DNA of 64,000 nt from the NCBI GenBank assembly GCA_022316685.1, contig JAKJHU010000005.1, positions 16,594,707-16,658,706 on the forward strand, written 5' to 3'. Shown here piece after piece: positions 50,037-61,647 of the stretch. A program made the translations under genes and the position numbers. How positions within the stretch are numbered: position 1 is the stretch's first letter; each line of letters begins with the position of its first letter. The notes under the pieces were generated by a model, which saw nothing but the letters and a program-made list of their open reading frames with translations, ran no database searches and was not told the DNA's origin. The stretch comes from Progne subis subis (Eukaryota; Chordata; Aves; Passeriformes; Hirundinidae).

Positions 50037-53000
50037 ATAAGACCAAAAAACCCGTTCACAGATCTTGGGTGTGCCTAATACACGTAAGTATTTATGCATG
50101 AACTCTGCAAAGGAATTAGTTGCCCAAAGAGGAAGAAAAGCCTTCTGAACAAGAGCCAGAAGATCTTATAATAAAATTTTGCATATAAACTAAGATTTCT
50201 ACAATTAAAACAAAACTGGGGAGTGCCTGTAGAACTGTTTTTTATTATCATTTATTTGAAGTCATTGTTCTGACCAGACTTTTAGTAAATGGAGGGGTTT
50301 TGTGGAGGTAAAATAATGGCTAACAAAATCTATTGTGCTTGTAACTATAAATGTCTATCACAGCTAAAGAGAACTGCCAGACACAATACTTTATTTATTT
50401 TACTATTTAAATTTGTAAGACTATAACAGTCTATGGAATTTGAGACTTTCCCCTCCCCGCCTCCAGCATTTCAATATTGCCCAGTATAATAAACAAACAA
50501 ACAAAATCCAAGCTCGTAAGCAGAGCAAATGCACCAAGAAGAAATCTGATGTGATTCCTCTTGTGTGCTCTCCTGGGAGTGAAGTGATGTAAAAAAAAGC
50601 TATTCTTCTTTTTTGCATTGCTCTTCCTATGGAGGTCAAATGTTATATGTTAATAGCCTTAAACTAAAGATTAACGTAAATGCACATGATTTCTTCTGTA
50701 TCTGCAACAGATCCTTCACTTCCTTATACCTCTATTGCTAAGAAAGATGTCAATAAAATAGTGAGTGCACCCACTAAACCTGCCCAAACCGATCCCCTGT
50801 CCTTCCAGACCATGTGGCTAGGGCAGACGGGTTGCCAAGCACCCTTACCTGCAGAGGATCTTGCTGCTGCAGTGAGCTCTCACGGGCCACCATACCGCAT
50901 CGCCTCCACACGGGTTGCTAGAAGGCCGTGCCTGAGACTGAAGAGATTTCACATGGCATTTGCCCACATTTCTGCCAATATTCCTGGCCAGACTGCCTGA
51001 CACACCCCATCTGATGCTGAAGGAGGATTGACAAATCTCTGGGAAGCAGAAATTCTTGAAAAAACCCATTGTATTTGTAGCACATTTTCCAATTTCCCAT
51101 AGGTTGCTTCCTATAGCTGGTGGCATGTCCCAGATGGTGGCATGTGTGCTGGACACAGCAGGGCGAAAGTTCAAGATCTTTCATCTCCCTTGTCCATGTC
51201 TTTTCCTGAAGAGAAGGTTCAACAACAGAAAGAATAATTTTTCCTTATTTCTGCCAGAATGACACAGTCTCCTCACTACAGTGTCTCTGAAGCAAAGCCT
51301 CATGCTGACTCAAGGAACCGTTCTGCCTCTTGTCTCTCCAAGTATCTGGGATATGGGAAGGAAGGAGGGCTGAACCTTCAGTGTACATCACCCCGCTCAA
51401 GGAGAAAAGATGCTGCATTTAACACTCAAGTGTTCAGATGCCAAAAGTTCTGCAAGGGACTCACCCAAACGCTGGACAACAAAATAAAGACTTCCTTGGT
51501 CTGTCAGAATACTTGCAAAACAAAGTTAAATTATTACTTTTTCTGACTAAATAACATAAAAATGAGGCACTTAGTGCACCATTTCAAAGGCTGGCTGCTA
51601 ACCACCAGCAATAAATATATTTCAATGGTAACTTAATGTAGGAATTATGGTACAGCAAATCTCTATTTGGGGCCTGGTTGAGGCATATTACAATGAAGAA
51701 AATTGGCAGAAGTAGAAAGAGCTTCTTTTATCCAACTGGTTTGCTTTTCATCCATCATCCCTTTTATTGTCCGAATAGATTGTAAATATTTTTTCCTCTT
51801 AAGATCTTACTAATTCTTCTGAGGATCCTTTGAAATTCCTCTGTCTCTTTCCTGCTGTAGGAACTCTCAATTTTATCTCTGTAGCAATAGCTACAGCCAC
51901 ATCACTACAGACTTCCCCTCAGGGAGCAATCGTACGCCAGGTGGCACAGAGTGACTCACATCCATACTGCTCAGGGCTGTGCTCCGGAGCACCTCATGTA
52001 CTGTCTCCTCTGGAGTCCACAGGAAGGTCCCGTGGCCTAGGACATACATATTTTATTTTGTGACCTTTCACAACCATTTTGGCCTCCTGCAGTGGTGTCT
52101 TTATAGCATGATGTGGAAGTAATGCACACCATGGAGAATGTTATGAGTGAGAGGGTAGTCAAGAGAACAAATTTGCTAGAATTACATAGAAAAACTGCAT
52201 AGATCTGAACAAGCTGAGCTAGTGTTTTCTGAAAATAAATTATCCCCAAAATAATTAGTGAATTTCATCTCAAGGAATACTTGATTTCTTCCAAAGGGAA
52301 GTTCAAACCTCTGGTTTCTGTGGAAGAAAATAACAGAGGTCAGAGTATGAAAACAGGCTTAGCACCTGAGTTACAGCGTAGATATATCCATACCCTCTGG
52401 CATTTCTAACTAACAGCTAGTTTCTCAACTCCTCTTCCTAATTAGCTGTAGATGGTCCTGCAAATGACAACTGAGCACAACCCTGTCTGCTGAAGGACTC
52501 TCCATGATTTCTGATAGTTTCCAAAAGGTTGGATGGTTCAGAATGTTCTTACCAACACAAAACTGAAAATGAATGGGCTTTTTCCATTACTTTTTTCCAT
52601 TGCCTTAAAAAGGAGTTGATCAGAATTTGGTGTGACAATGACCTCGTTCCATTAGTTTTTGTTTTATCCCAGTAGGTCATTCCAATCTTTGTTACTACTG
52701 TGCAAGCAAGTCTAGGTACCTGCTCTGGTGAGAGGGAGTTGAGAGTCCAGGGGAAATGTTCTGACAGGCCTTCAGCTGTCTCTGCCACTCTTGGCCTGAC
52801 ATTTTCAAAACTTCATGTGCCTGACTCTATTCTCAGCAAAGCTGGTAGTAACTGTCCCATTGATTTCCATTTTCTTGACCTAAGTCAAAGCACACACTTC
52901 ATAAGGAAGCTACTGGCGGGCTGTGAAAAAAAAAAAATATTTAGAGAAATATTGCCCGAAAAGAGGTTTCTGGAGATCCCTTAAATCAGCCTTGTGAAGG

Positions 53001-53597
53001 AAGCATTAAAACTTAAAGGTAGGTTTTCCCTGACTGCACTGCAAGTGGAAAAAGGCAGTCACAGAGGGCTTTTGGAAATCACTTATCAGCAGCTCAATTG
53101 TAAAGTCTAAGCACATACTTGGGAGTAGGCAGTTGCTGATAAAGCCCAGAGAACTAAAATTTTTAGTTCATGGTCATGAGATTTCCTTGCTGATATTAGA
53201 AAATTTACTGAAAAGGATGTAAAAACCCAGCAAATACTTCGCAAACTTCTTAGGACAAATAGTTCAAGCTAAGTAGAGACCTCACCATCTTCTCTATTCT
53301 GTTGGTACTAGCATAAGAAATGCTGCCTTTATACCCATTTTTTTGTGAAAGTCTGCAAATGTAGCAATGCATAAATACATCCTTGTCTAATCTGTGAATC
53401 CTGGCACACAGCCTGCCACTTCCAGAATCTACATCTCTTATCTAACCAACTCGAGCAGTAGTGGTCCACTGAAAAACAAAATACGCCTTTCCAGTAGGTC
53501 TTCCTTCAAGTTGAATATACAATACCAGCAGGAAACGAAGAAGAATGATCTCGTTCTGCATAGCTCTTAATGACTGGAAGTCTTCTTCAGCCTTACA
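50037..53597. other. Unassigned stretch with locally GC-richer segments
   Basis: Mostly AT-rich. Two segments (50.70-51.20 and 51.83-52.06 kb) have higher GC and some CpG, and carry open frames preceded by AG-ending acceptor-like sequence. A perfect inverted repeat GAACTAAAA-T-TTTTAGTTC lies at 53151-53169. No protein family is recognised. AATAAA occurs at 51483-51488. Confidence 0.4.
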
Positions 53598-53607
53598 TAT
53601 ACTGTAT
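53598..53607. repeat. Left 10-bp flanking direct repeat of LTR
   Basis: TATACTGTAT, repeated exactly at 54301-54310 on the other side of the LTR. All or part of it is the target-site duplication. Confidence 0.75.
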
Positions 53608-54012
53608 TGTAGTGGTGTGAGAGTGATTTTATTAATTTATTAAGTTATTTTTGTAATATTTAAAAGTTATTTTCATAATGGTTTAGTCCACTGTACCCCC
53701 CTGTGTTCTGTAATAGTTTTCCCCTTATGAGTTAGTTATTTAAGCAGATGTTTTATGTCAATCATTCCTTCCCTGCACCTGTCCCTGTCAATTCCCCCCC
53801 TCTCCTCTTGGTCGCCCTGTCTGTCACTTCAAGACCCTTCCCTGGATTCTGGAAAGATCCAGGAGAGGTGTCGAGGGGTAGGCTGGTGCCCGGGGAATCC
53901 CCTCCTCCCCTCTTGTGATTTGTTAATGGTTCAGAAGTTGACACCCCTGTTACCACCCCTGTGTTCCCTGGTTGGCTGACCCATTGTCACCACCCCTGGA
54001 TCCTCCCCCGGT

Positions 54013-54018
54013 TATAAG
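54013..54018 (+). promoter_or_regulatory. LTR TATA box
   Basis: TATAAG after a GC-rich lead ('ctcccccgg'), about 30 bp before the likely R start and about 80 bp before the poly(A) signal. Confidence 0.55.
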
Positions 54019-54093
54019 TGGCTGTCAAGCTTTGATCTCTGCTCTCTCTGGGCAGCAGTGGTCTGAGGCGGAGCTCCTTGCCGGACTCCCCTT

Positions 54094-54099
54094 AATAAA
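54094..54099 (+). terminator. LTR poly(A) signal AATAAA
   Basis: AATAAA in 'cttaataaac', at the expected distance after the TATA box for an LTR R region. Confidence 0.6.
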
Positions 54100-54300
54100 C
54101 TACCTTCTACCCTGCCTAAAGAGAGATGACTCTTTTTCTGTCACCGCAGTCGCAACTCCATCAGGTCCACTCGCTGGTGTGGGGAACCAAGAGCCCACCG
54201 GGAGGAGGTTACTCGCCCTGCCTGTAATCCCGACCGATCCTCGCTGTGGCAGTGCAGAACTGAGCTAGCCTGCGCTCCTGCCAGGCGTGAGAGACACTGC

Positions 54301-54310
54301 TATACTGTAT
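54301..54310. repeat. Right 10-bp flanking direct repeat of LTR
   Basis: TATACTGTAT, identical to 53598-53607. Confidence 0.75.
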
Positions 54311-54584
54311 AAAGAAAGATACAGTTTATATTTCCTTTGAGTTAGGCATAAATTGAATGCCTGAGTTCTAGTGGTATTTAATGAAAATCATGTGCAATTT
54401 TTCAAACGCATTTTATTATTTCCTGAAAAACATTGTGGGAAGCGTAAGCAATTTAAAGATTCCAGGTCATTCACTTCAGCTTTCTCAAATCCCAGAGCAA
54501 ACTTTATTGATTCTACTAAAATTATCTTCATTTTTCAAATCTTGTTTTATCCGTAAGTTTGGTGATTCCCTCACCAGGGTATTT

Positions 54585-54603
54585 AAAAAAAAAAAAAAAA
54601 AAA
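54585..54603 (+). repeat. Poly(A) tract, A19
   Basis: Uninterrupted run of 19 A. Confidence 0.95.
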
Positions 54604-55954
54604 GTTTATACCATTATCATAAATGTTTATAGGAAAAATATACTTTTGTTAATCCTGTGCCTATGGAGATGACCTTAATGAAACTTTTTGCATCTTCTTC
54701 AGTTGTAATTTACTTTGAAGACTAGACATGGAAACATTTACATTTTATAGTAGTAGATTCCGGGGAAAAGAATGTGCCTTTTGCATTGAATCCAAAGAAC
54801 TAAGAGGCATCTCCATTAATTTTGGATGAACTGTCAAAAAATAATCCTGAGGAAACTTAAGAACCAAAATATGTAATTCCCTCTGCCTCTTCAAATACTT
54901 GAGGTTCACATTTTTCAACTTCAATTTATCAAGAGTCACCTTTCTACTCTATATGATAATGAGGTCACATTTTTAGTGAAGATTTTATGTTTTGGGTGAC
55001 TGAGCAAGAATACACATATTCATGCAGACGATTTCATGCATGTAGTGTTAGGCTGTGTTTCTGTGTGAAAGGCTGTATTTTATGCATAATTTTATCTCTA
55101 GAAAATGTTGTCTGAGTGTTTTTGTGCCTTTCTAGGACCTAACCCACTCTCTTAGGAGATGCTAGTTGTGAATTCAAGAAACCAGTTCCTTTCTATGAAG
55201 TTTTTGCTTCCTGTTAGTAGTATTTTGGGAAATAGAACTCAATAAACACTTTCATGTTCTCTGTGTTTTGCATGTTTATACATATCTGCAAATATGTGTA
55301 TATCAAGGATTTCATTGTTTATTAAGGAAAAAAAAATCAACCAATCCATGTATTAATTATCTTGTTTATTGCTACTCATTTTTGAGTTGTGATCCTGGTG
55401 GGACTTGGGGTTTTTTACTTGAGTTTTATTTATAGATTATGTAAACCTTACCATTTTCATTGTATTTGCACCAACTCTGCAGAAGTCTCGTAAGTCCCAA
55501 TATAAATAGTTTTTTGTGTGTTGTCAAAGCACCATTTAAAGCTAAGTTGTCATTTAAAAGTAGCTCACATTTACTGTCTCTCAGTGACTTCCCATCACTT
55601 TTCCTCTGTTTAAAAGCAAAAGGTGGTTTTAGCTGTCAGGTCATTGAGTTGTTTCTTGGTTTGAAAATAAGGTGGAGTCCTTCCTGGCTCATGTATCATC
55701 ACCTCTAAACCAGTCATACTTGCAGTAAGACATTAATGTAGAGAACTGAGGAGATCTTGAGAAGCCCAAATGGCAGAAAAGCTCCACAAGGTGACAATCA
55801 TTTATAACAATGAGATAAGTCAGTTGTGGTTGGGTAAGCAGCAGTGTACAGGGATAAGATTGCTAGCTTATATATATTGACCACACTCATAACCCATGGA
55901 ATTGAAAGAAAAATTATATTTAATGAAATTTGACCTGTAAATGCATTAAACTTT

Positions 55955-56011
55955 TTTAAGACAAGAGAAAAAAAAAATATGGCCTTTAAGACAAGAGAAG
56001 AAAAATATGCA
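55955..56011. repeat. Imperfect 30-bp tandem duplication
   Basis: 'tttaagacaagagaa' followed by A-rich sequence and 'atatg' is repeated with a 30-bp period; the copies differ by a few bases in the A-run. Confidence 0.85.
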
Positions 56012-59000
56012 AGCATTTTCAGAGAAACACTTCAGTAGAGAGAACTCAGTCTATCCATAAACACATTGTTCTGAGAGAAGGGCTCATCTCCTTCCCCATG
56101 AGTATCTACTACTATACAGTTAGTTATCATTGATAATACTGCTGACCCTTATTTTCCTTTCACTAATACATATTCCATTGGGCATCATTATATTTGTCTG
56201 CCTTTTAATATCTTGAGATTTCCTGACCAATGCTAAGGTGAAGAAGGGCAAAGTAGTTGACGCAAAATTTAAGGTCTTTGCTTATTCTTAGACTCAGTAA
56301 TGCCTAAAGCTTGTCCTGCTTCCTAAAATGTTTGGTTGGTCTTTTTTAATAAATGTTTTGGACTTCTTCTCTTCCAGATCTGGGTTAGACAGGGAAATAA
56401 ATGTCAATATTACAAAATAAAAGCCAAAACTGTGGTAGTGGCAACTGGGACCAGAAATAGTGAAAATCTGTCCTAGAATACTTATATTCAAATTGCTTCC
56501 TCTCCAATTTTGAAGTATCAAGACATTTGACTTATTTAGATAAGGTCTGAATAAGAGGCTGGGCTCTCCAGCATGTGTCTGAAGTTAAACTGAGGTTCTC
56601 AATTTTGGGACAGAAATATTTGGACACTAGTTCAATTTAAATGTTATAGGAAGAGTATTCTAAAAGCTCCAGTAGCCATCTGCTATACCAAACACTGAAT
56701 ATTTGAAAACTCATCATCAGTCATCTTTGTGCTAAATGGTAGAATAAATCTTGAATGTGAAAAAAGAATCTCACTAATTAGGTCCCTGTACCTACTCTGG
56801 GAGCAGCTACTGAAATCTAGGGAGTACATTAGGGGGAAAAAAACCTGCTCAGAGCATAACAGGTATAGAATTATGCTTAGCTAGGAGTCTTCCTCATGAC
56901 CTAGCTGAATTTTGGATCAGCCCCTAAGATGTCAGGTTATGCGTACTTTGGAAATGGCATTCTATATAAATGCATGTGTACAGTGTGCCTTAGGATCTGC
57001 AAAAGTACAGATCAAAAATATGAGACAAATGGGATGGTAATTAAGTCATATGAAACAAATATAGTCTCCAGATGCAGTTAAGAGCTGTTAAGCAAATGGT
57101 GGTTACATATTTTCATCTTTCTGACAGGAAAAGGCAAGTATTTTATAGCTGTTGGAAAAAAATCTTTATAAACTACATTGCCAAAGAATGAGCAATCAGT
57201 TTTTACTTTAATTTTCCCAAGATTCTGTCTTTTCACAGTAACATTATAATGGTTATTTTTGGGGTAAAAAAGGAAAAGGGTTTAAACTTCATCTAATAAT
57301 GATAGCTTAGACATGAAATATTACTTTATAATTATAGATACAGAATGCAGTTCCTATGTTAACTTACTTTGTGAAGTCAACAAAAATATCAACACTAAGT
57401 TCAAGGAAATTAAATGAAGCCAGAATTTTCAAAAACTGGTCTTTATAAATCAATCTTTAGTTCTTATTATTTGCTAGTCTGTGGTAAGTCTAATACAACG
57501 CCCTATGACTACTGTTGTTTCAAACATCAGCTTTCAGGAACTTATACTCTATTAGTTACAATTGTGTCTAATTGAATTTTTTTGCATATAGCATATCTTC
57601 CTCAAGATGAGTGTTTCTGAAATGTTTCAGCCAATCTATAGGGATATTCCTGGGAATGTGTAAGAAAATAGATATTCGGCGCTTTGTTTTCCTGACCAGA
57701 CTAATTTCACAACCTGGTCATGTTCTAGCTGGAAGTAGCCATCTGCTGCCCAACTGCCCAACTCAGTGCTGTGGGCATGTGCTAAGCACACTAAGATATT
57801 GCTTAAAATATTGCTTCCTCAGAAGACAGGCACAGATTGCTCAGATGGCAACATGTCTCCATCCTACCTTAGATGACATTTCCTTCCGTGCATCTGAGAT
57901 GTGAATAAAGATGTGCAATAAACAAATACCAAATTGTATCTTCTTTAGTGAGCACCAATCTACGCATCAAATGGAGCAGGACCTCTGTTACGTGACCATA
58001 CTGTGAATGTGAGGTGTATCAAAATGCGAACATGACAAGGTGCTGAATTTAAAAAGAATGTCTGGATACTTCTGGGCACGGCCTCAACTTTGCATCTTTT
58101 GCATAATAACAAATTATCACATTGTTGGTGTTTCTGGGGTAGATGATGTTACTAATCCACTTCCTTGTTTAATCTTCTTTGTGCTATTTTTCTTTAAACC
58201 ATTGGAAAGTCTACAGTTATACCATAATTACTTTCTAGAACATGAAATGAAAGTAAACAAAGTTAATTGTTAGCCCTGTGTGCTTTCTTCAGATGCAATG
58301 AGGGCAGCAACCTTTTTGTCAGACTGAGTAGAAAGCAGGCAAATCATCTTTCCCTTGCACTGCTGTAAGTTAGCTCAAAAACTTGAAGTTTATTCACAGA
58401 GACTGACTGAAATGTGAGGCGTGTGTTGAACTGAAGATACATCTGGGTCTGATAATCAGTCTGCCTCTGTTCTGAGTAAATCTTATTAATATCAACATCA
58501 AATCTGTTGAACCGGCTCAAAATGGTTCTAGGACACGTCTCTCATCTCGCACAGTTCTAAGACCTTTGTTACAATTCTACTACCTGATGCAGGAACTACA
58601 TCAGGTATAAAAAGACATATTACATCCATCAGGTCCTGTATTATTCTGTTACAGTCCATGAATTGCCACTTTATAATTGTCAAGCAATTTTGATAACTTG
58701 AGTCATTTAGTAATTTAGAAGGGAAAATATTCCAGAAAATGCTTATTTTCTTTTTCCCACATACAGCAAATTGTACCGATGTGTCATGTAGTGTCATGTG
58801 AATGTCTTGCAGTGACAGGTTGTATTCAGCATGCAGTGAGTCTCTGACACACCAACATTAGCAGAAAGGTAATCTGGCTGTTGTTGCATTTCACTTTTTG
58901 TGAGACTTCAGTTTTAAAAACAGGCCTCTACTCTTTATTTCTTCTCCCAAATAAAGTCTCTCACTAGGAAGATGTGACGACACCTACTTCTTCCCTTTTG

Positions 59001-60771
59001 CTACAGTAAGATAAAAGATGTTGGCAAGCAGCTGCAGAACAAGATGAAGCCGAGGAGAAGCCCATTCTCCCATCTTATCACAAACAGCATCTAGCAACTG
59101 CTGTCTCTGCAGACCTTTTCTTCAGGTGACTCAATCTCTCAAATTGGCTGTGATCCTGGAAAAAGGGCTCATGCCAAATAACCATCTGGATAATGCTGCA
59201 AATTCCAAGTTAATCAGAGAAATTGCCTATTCACTTGAACAACAGTCACAGGCCTGGGAGGCGCCAGTCTCCAACTGCAGTCATGCCTTGGCTCATTAGT
59301 CCTATGTGCCCCCGAAACTAAACTGTCAAAGGGGTGTTGAGTGCACAAAGACTGGGCAGCAGCTGAATTAAATTCCAGCGCAGAACCAAAAATAGAACTT
59401 TGAGCCCCTTCTCTGTTGTGAAGAAAAAAATTCCTGGACAAAAAAAAATGCTTTTCTTGGTATTATTTAATGCGTTTTTCTGTCTAAAAAGCTAAAGATT
59501 TTTGGCCTCAAGGGGTGCTAGCCTGTTACCTTAGAGACTGTTTCTTTTAGAGGCAGTGGAGTGGCAGAGGGCATGCCTTTGTTGCTTACCTTGGCAACCA
59601 TGAATTGCTAAATGCTGTTCCCATGAATGCAAGCCTTTCACTGCCATTAGTGCCTGCCCACAGGTATAAACATTCCTTCATGAAAAAGTCCAGGGGAATG
59701 TACACTACCTCGATAAAAATCAAGATGACAAACAAAAGCATATTGTATAACACAGCAGTTATATAAAATTAGATTTTAAAACAAGATGTGTCTTTAATGA
59801 CATTGATCCTGGATGCGGTCAAATTTCCTGTTCCATTTATATTCCCTACAGCCATACCAAGCGGTGGCAGTGGGGAAGGGAGAAAAGCGAGCAAGCTTGA
59901 CAGGATATTCTTGCTTCTGTAATTGCAAAATGGAAGACCACTCTGTCTGTACTCAGAATAAACCTGCTGGACAGTTTCAAAGGAATAGGATAACTCTAGC
60001 AATCTCTCTCCCTGGCAGTAGGGCAGATAGAGGCATGAGGAAAGCAGAGGTTGCTGGGGCTGGGCAATGGCACCAGATCCCCTCTGCTACCAGGAATTTT
60101 TTATGGTCTAGCTGGGCAAACACTACAGGCAACATTCTCAACATGTTTACCTGTATAAAGGCCTTGTGCTGCAAAAACAAGAGATTTGTTGTATTCTTCC
60201 TGTAAATGAGCCTGTTGAGTGTGGAGGAATTAAGTTCTAAAGTTAATTCTCCCCTCCCTCCCTGCTCCACAGTCTCCATTTTGTAAACTGATTTAAAAAA
60301 AAAAACCCAAAAAACCCACAAGATTTTCATTCCATTATGAAGTCAATTCACTTTCTCAGATCTGATAGTCAGTACTTCTAACAAAACCTTGGCCCACCTG
60401 GATTTTTACATTGTAATGTGCTGTATTTAGGAGAACAATCTCTTGGGAAAAGGGATCCACTTCAAGATATGTTTCTTCATGACTGTCAGAGGTGAGCCAG
60501 AAAGAAACTCATGGCTCATGTGGACTGAAAAGCTCAGACTGCATCAATGGGACCATGGTCTTGAACTGCCATACAAGAGCAACTTTGTACAATGAGACTG
60601 GGGAAAAATCCTATAGGAGGTTTGTTGGGCCAGGAGAAGATTTCCCTTGCCTTGAGAAAATCCATATGGTAATGGTGCTTGGCACACTCCGTGTAACCCT
60701 CCCTGAGTGGGCTGGCCTTGCATCCACTATGCCAAGACACCCAGCAGTCAAATAAGCTCTTGAAAGCTGAG

Positions 60772-60805
60772 CCAAGAGGCAAGAGGCAAGAGGCAGAGGC
60801 AAGAG
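60772..60805. repeat. (GGCAAGA)n heptanucleotide repeat
   Basis: Three to four purine-rich units, the last imperfect. Confidence 0.88.
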
Positions 60806-61052
60806 CAGTGTTGCAGACCTTCAGCTGATGGCCATATAGCTGCACCCCGTTAGCCAGGTGCGCACACAGACAGACAGATGGCTACCCCTGAAACATTCAC
60901 ATGCACCCAGGAGATGACAGTGTAACAGCAGCTCTTGTATATCATGTGATATTCATGGTCCAAACTCCTGCAGAACCCCACTAAAGCCAGAAGAATGGCC
61001 AAGCTATCTGTGTGGCCTCTATTTGCACAAAGAGGAAGTGCTCATTGCTAAG

Positions 61053-61073
61053 AAAAAAAAAAAAAAAAAAAAA
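61053..61073 (+). repeat. Poly(A) tract, A21
   Basis: Lies exactly at the 5' boundary of the CR1 piece. CR1 does not end in poly(A). The run probably grew from an A-rich CR1 segment or pre-existed at the insertion site. Confidence 0.92.
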
Positions 61074-61647
61074 GTCAGGATTGCCAGCAGGTCAAGAGAG
61101 GTGACTCTGCCCCTCTGCTCCATTCTGGTGAGACTCCACCTGGAATACTGCATCCAGCTCTGAAGGCTTCAGCACAGGAAAGACATTGAGCCAAGCCCAG
61201 AGAGAGACCATAAAGATGATCAGAAGGCTGGAGTATCTTTCCCATGAAGAGAGTTGGGGCTGTTCAGCCTGGAGAAGAGAAGGCTCTGGGGAGACCTTTT
61301 TGCAGCCTTCCAGTACATAAAGGGGGGCTACAAGAAATGTGGGGATAGACTTTTTAGTAGGCTGTGGTGATAGGACAAGAGGTAATGATTTTTAAATTAA
61401 AAGAGGATGGATTCAGAGTAGATATAGGGAAGAAATTCTCTTATGATGTGGGTGGTAAAACACTGGAACCCACAGATTTCCCAGCAAGGTGGTGGTTGTC
61501 CCATCCCTGGAAACATTCAAGGTCAGGCTGGATGGGGCTCTGAGCAACATAATCCAGCTGAAATTGTCTCTGCTTATGGCAGGGGGTTTGGAACTAGACG
61601 ACCTTTAAAGGTCCCTTCCAACCCAAACTATTTGACAATTCTATAAA
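61074..61647 (+). mobile_element. CR1 LINE 3' end, 5'-truncated
   Basis: An essentially continuous CR1 3' end: 'ttgccagcaggtcaagagag' then 'gtgactctgcccctctgctc' (61081-61120), 'gagactccacctggaatact' (61131), 'ggctgttcagcctggagaag' (61258), 'gcctccag'-type block as 'gcagccttccagtacataaa', 'gataggacaagaggtaatg' (61370), 'aacactggaacccacag', 'ccctggaaacattcaaggtc' (61506), 'aggctggatggggctctgag', 'ggtcccttccaacccaaact' (61610) and the terminal 'gacaattctat'. The 3' end uses the typical attctat tail unit. Compared with the copy at 41.5 kb it keeps the central 300 bp that the other lacks. It is non-coding because of substitutions and truncation. CR1 insertions usually leave no target-site duplication, and none is seen. 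Confidence 0.92.

Larger units (their letters stand above)
53608..54300 (+). mobile_element. Solo ERV LTR, about 690 bp, with intact-looking promoter and poly(A) signals
   Basis: The segment differs sharply from its surroundings, being C-rich and higher in CpG. It shows LTR architecture: TGTAGTG at the left end, a TATA box in 'ggttataagtgg' (TATAAG at 54013-54018), a 'gctctctctgggcagcag' start-site region near 54040, an AATAAA poly(A) signal (54094-54099), and a U5 part ending 'gagagacactgc'. The exact 10-bp repeat TATACTGTAT lies on both sides. ERV duplications are usually 4-6 bp, so the true ends may lie inside the repeat, for example an LTR ending '...cactgcta'. No retroviral internal sequence remains, which indicates LTR-LTR recombination. 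Good preservation makes it the youngest-looking element in the window. The ERV class is not resolved. Overlapping frames (53755-53979 and 53972-54268) are incidental. Confidence 0.8.
54311..61052. other. Unassigned non-coding stretch
   Basis: About 6.7 kb, AT-rich. It holds A19 at 54585-54603 and an imperfect 30-bp tandem duplication at 55955-56011. Two AATAAA hexamers lie at 57903 and 57919 just after a 97-codon frame (57611-57904). An X-box-like inverted repeat lies at 59581-59598, and a (GGCAAGA) repeat at 60772-60805. The longest frame (130 codons, 59813-60205) overlaps a 117-codon antisense frame and has no recognisable domain. Confidence 0.45.

Noticed and set aside
49838..50059. Poly-threonine open frame on the minus strand
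   Set aside because: Produced by the GGT/AGT/AAT microsatellite.
55955..56011. Imperfect 30-bp tandem duplication as a functional element
   Set aside because: The unit is A-rich and its copies differ in the A-run, so ordinary slippage explains it.
59813..60330. 130-codon plus frame with 117-codon antisense overlap
   Set aside because: No family resemblance, and the antisense overlap shows general stop depletion rather than coding selection.
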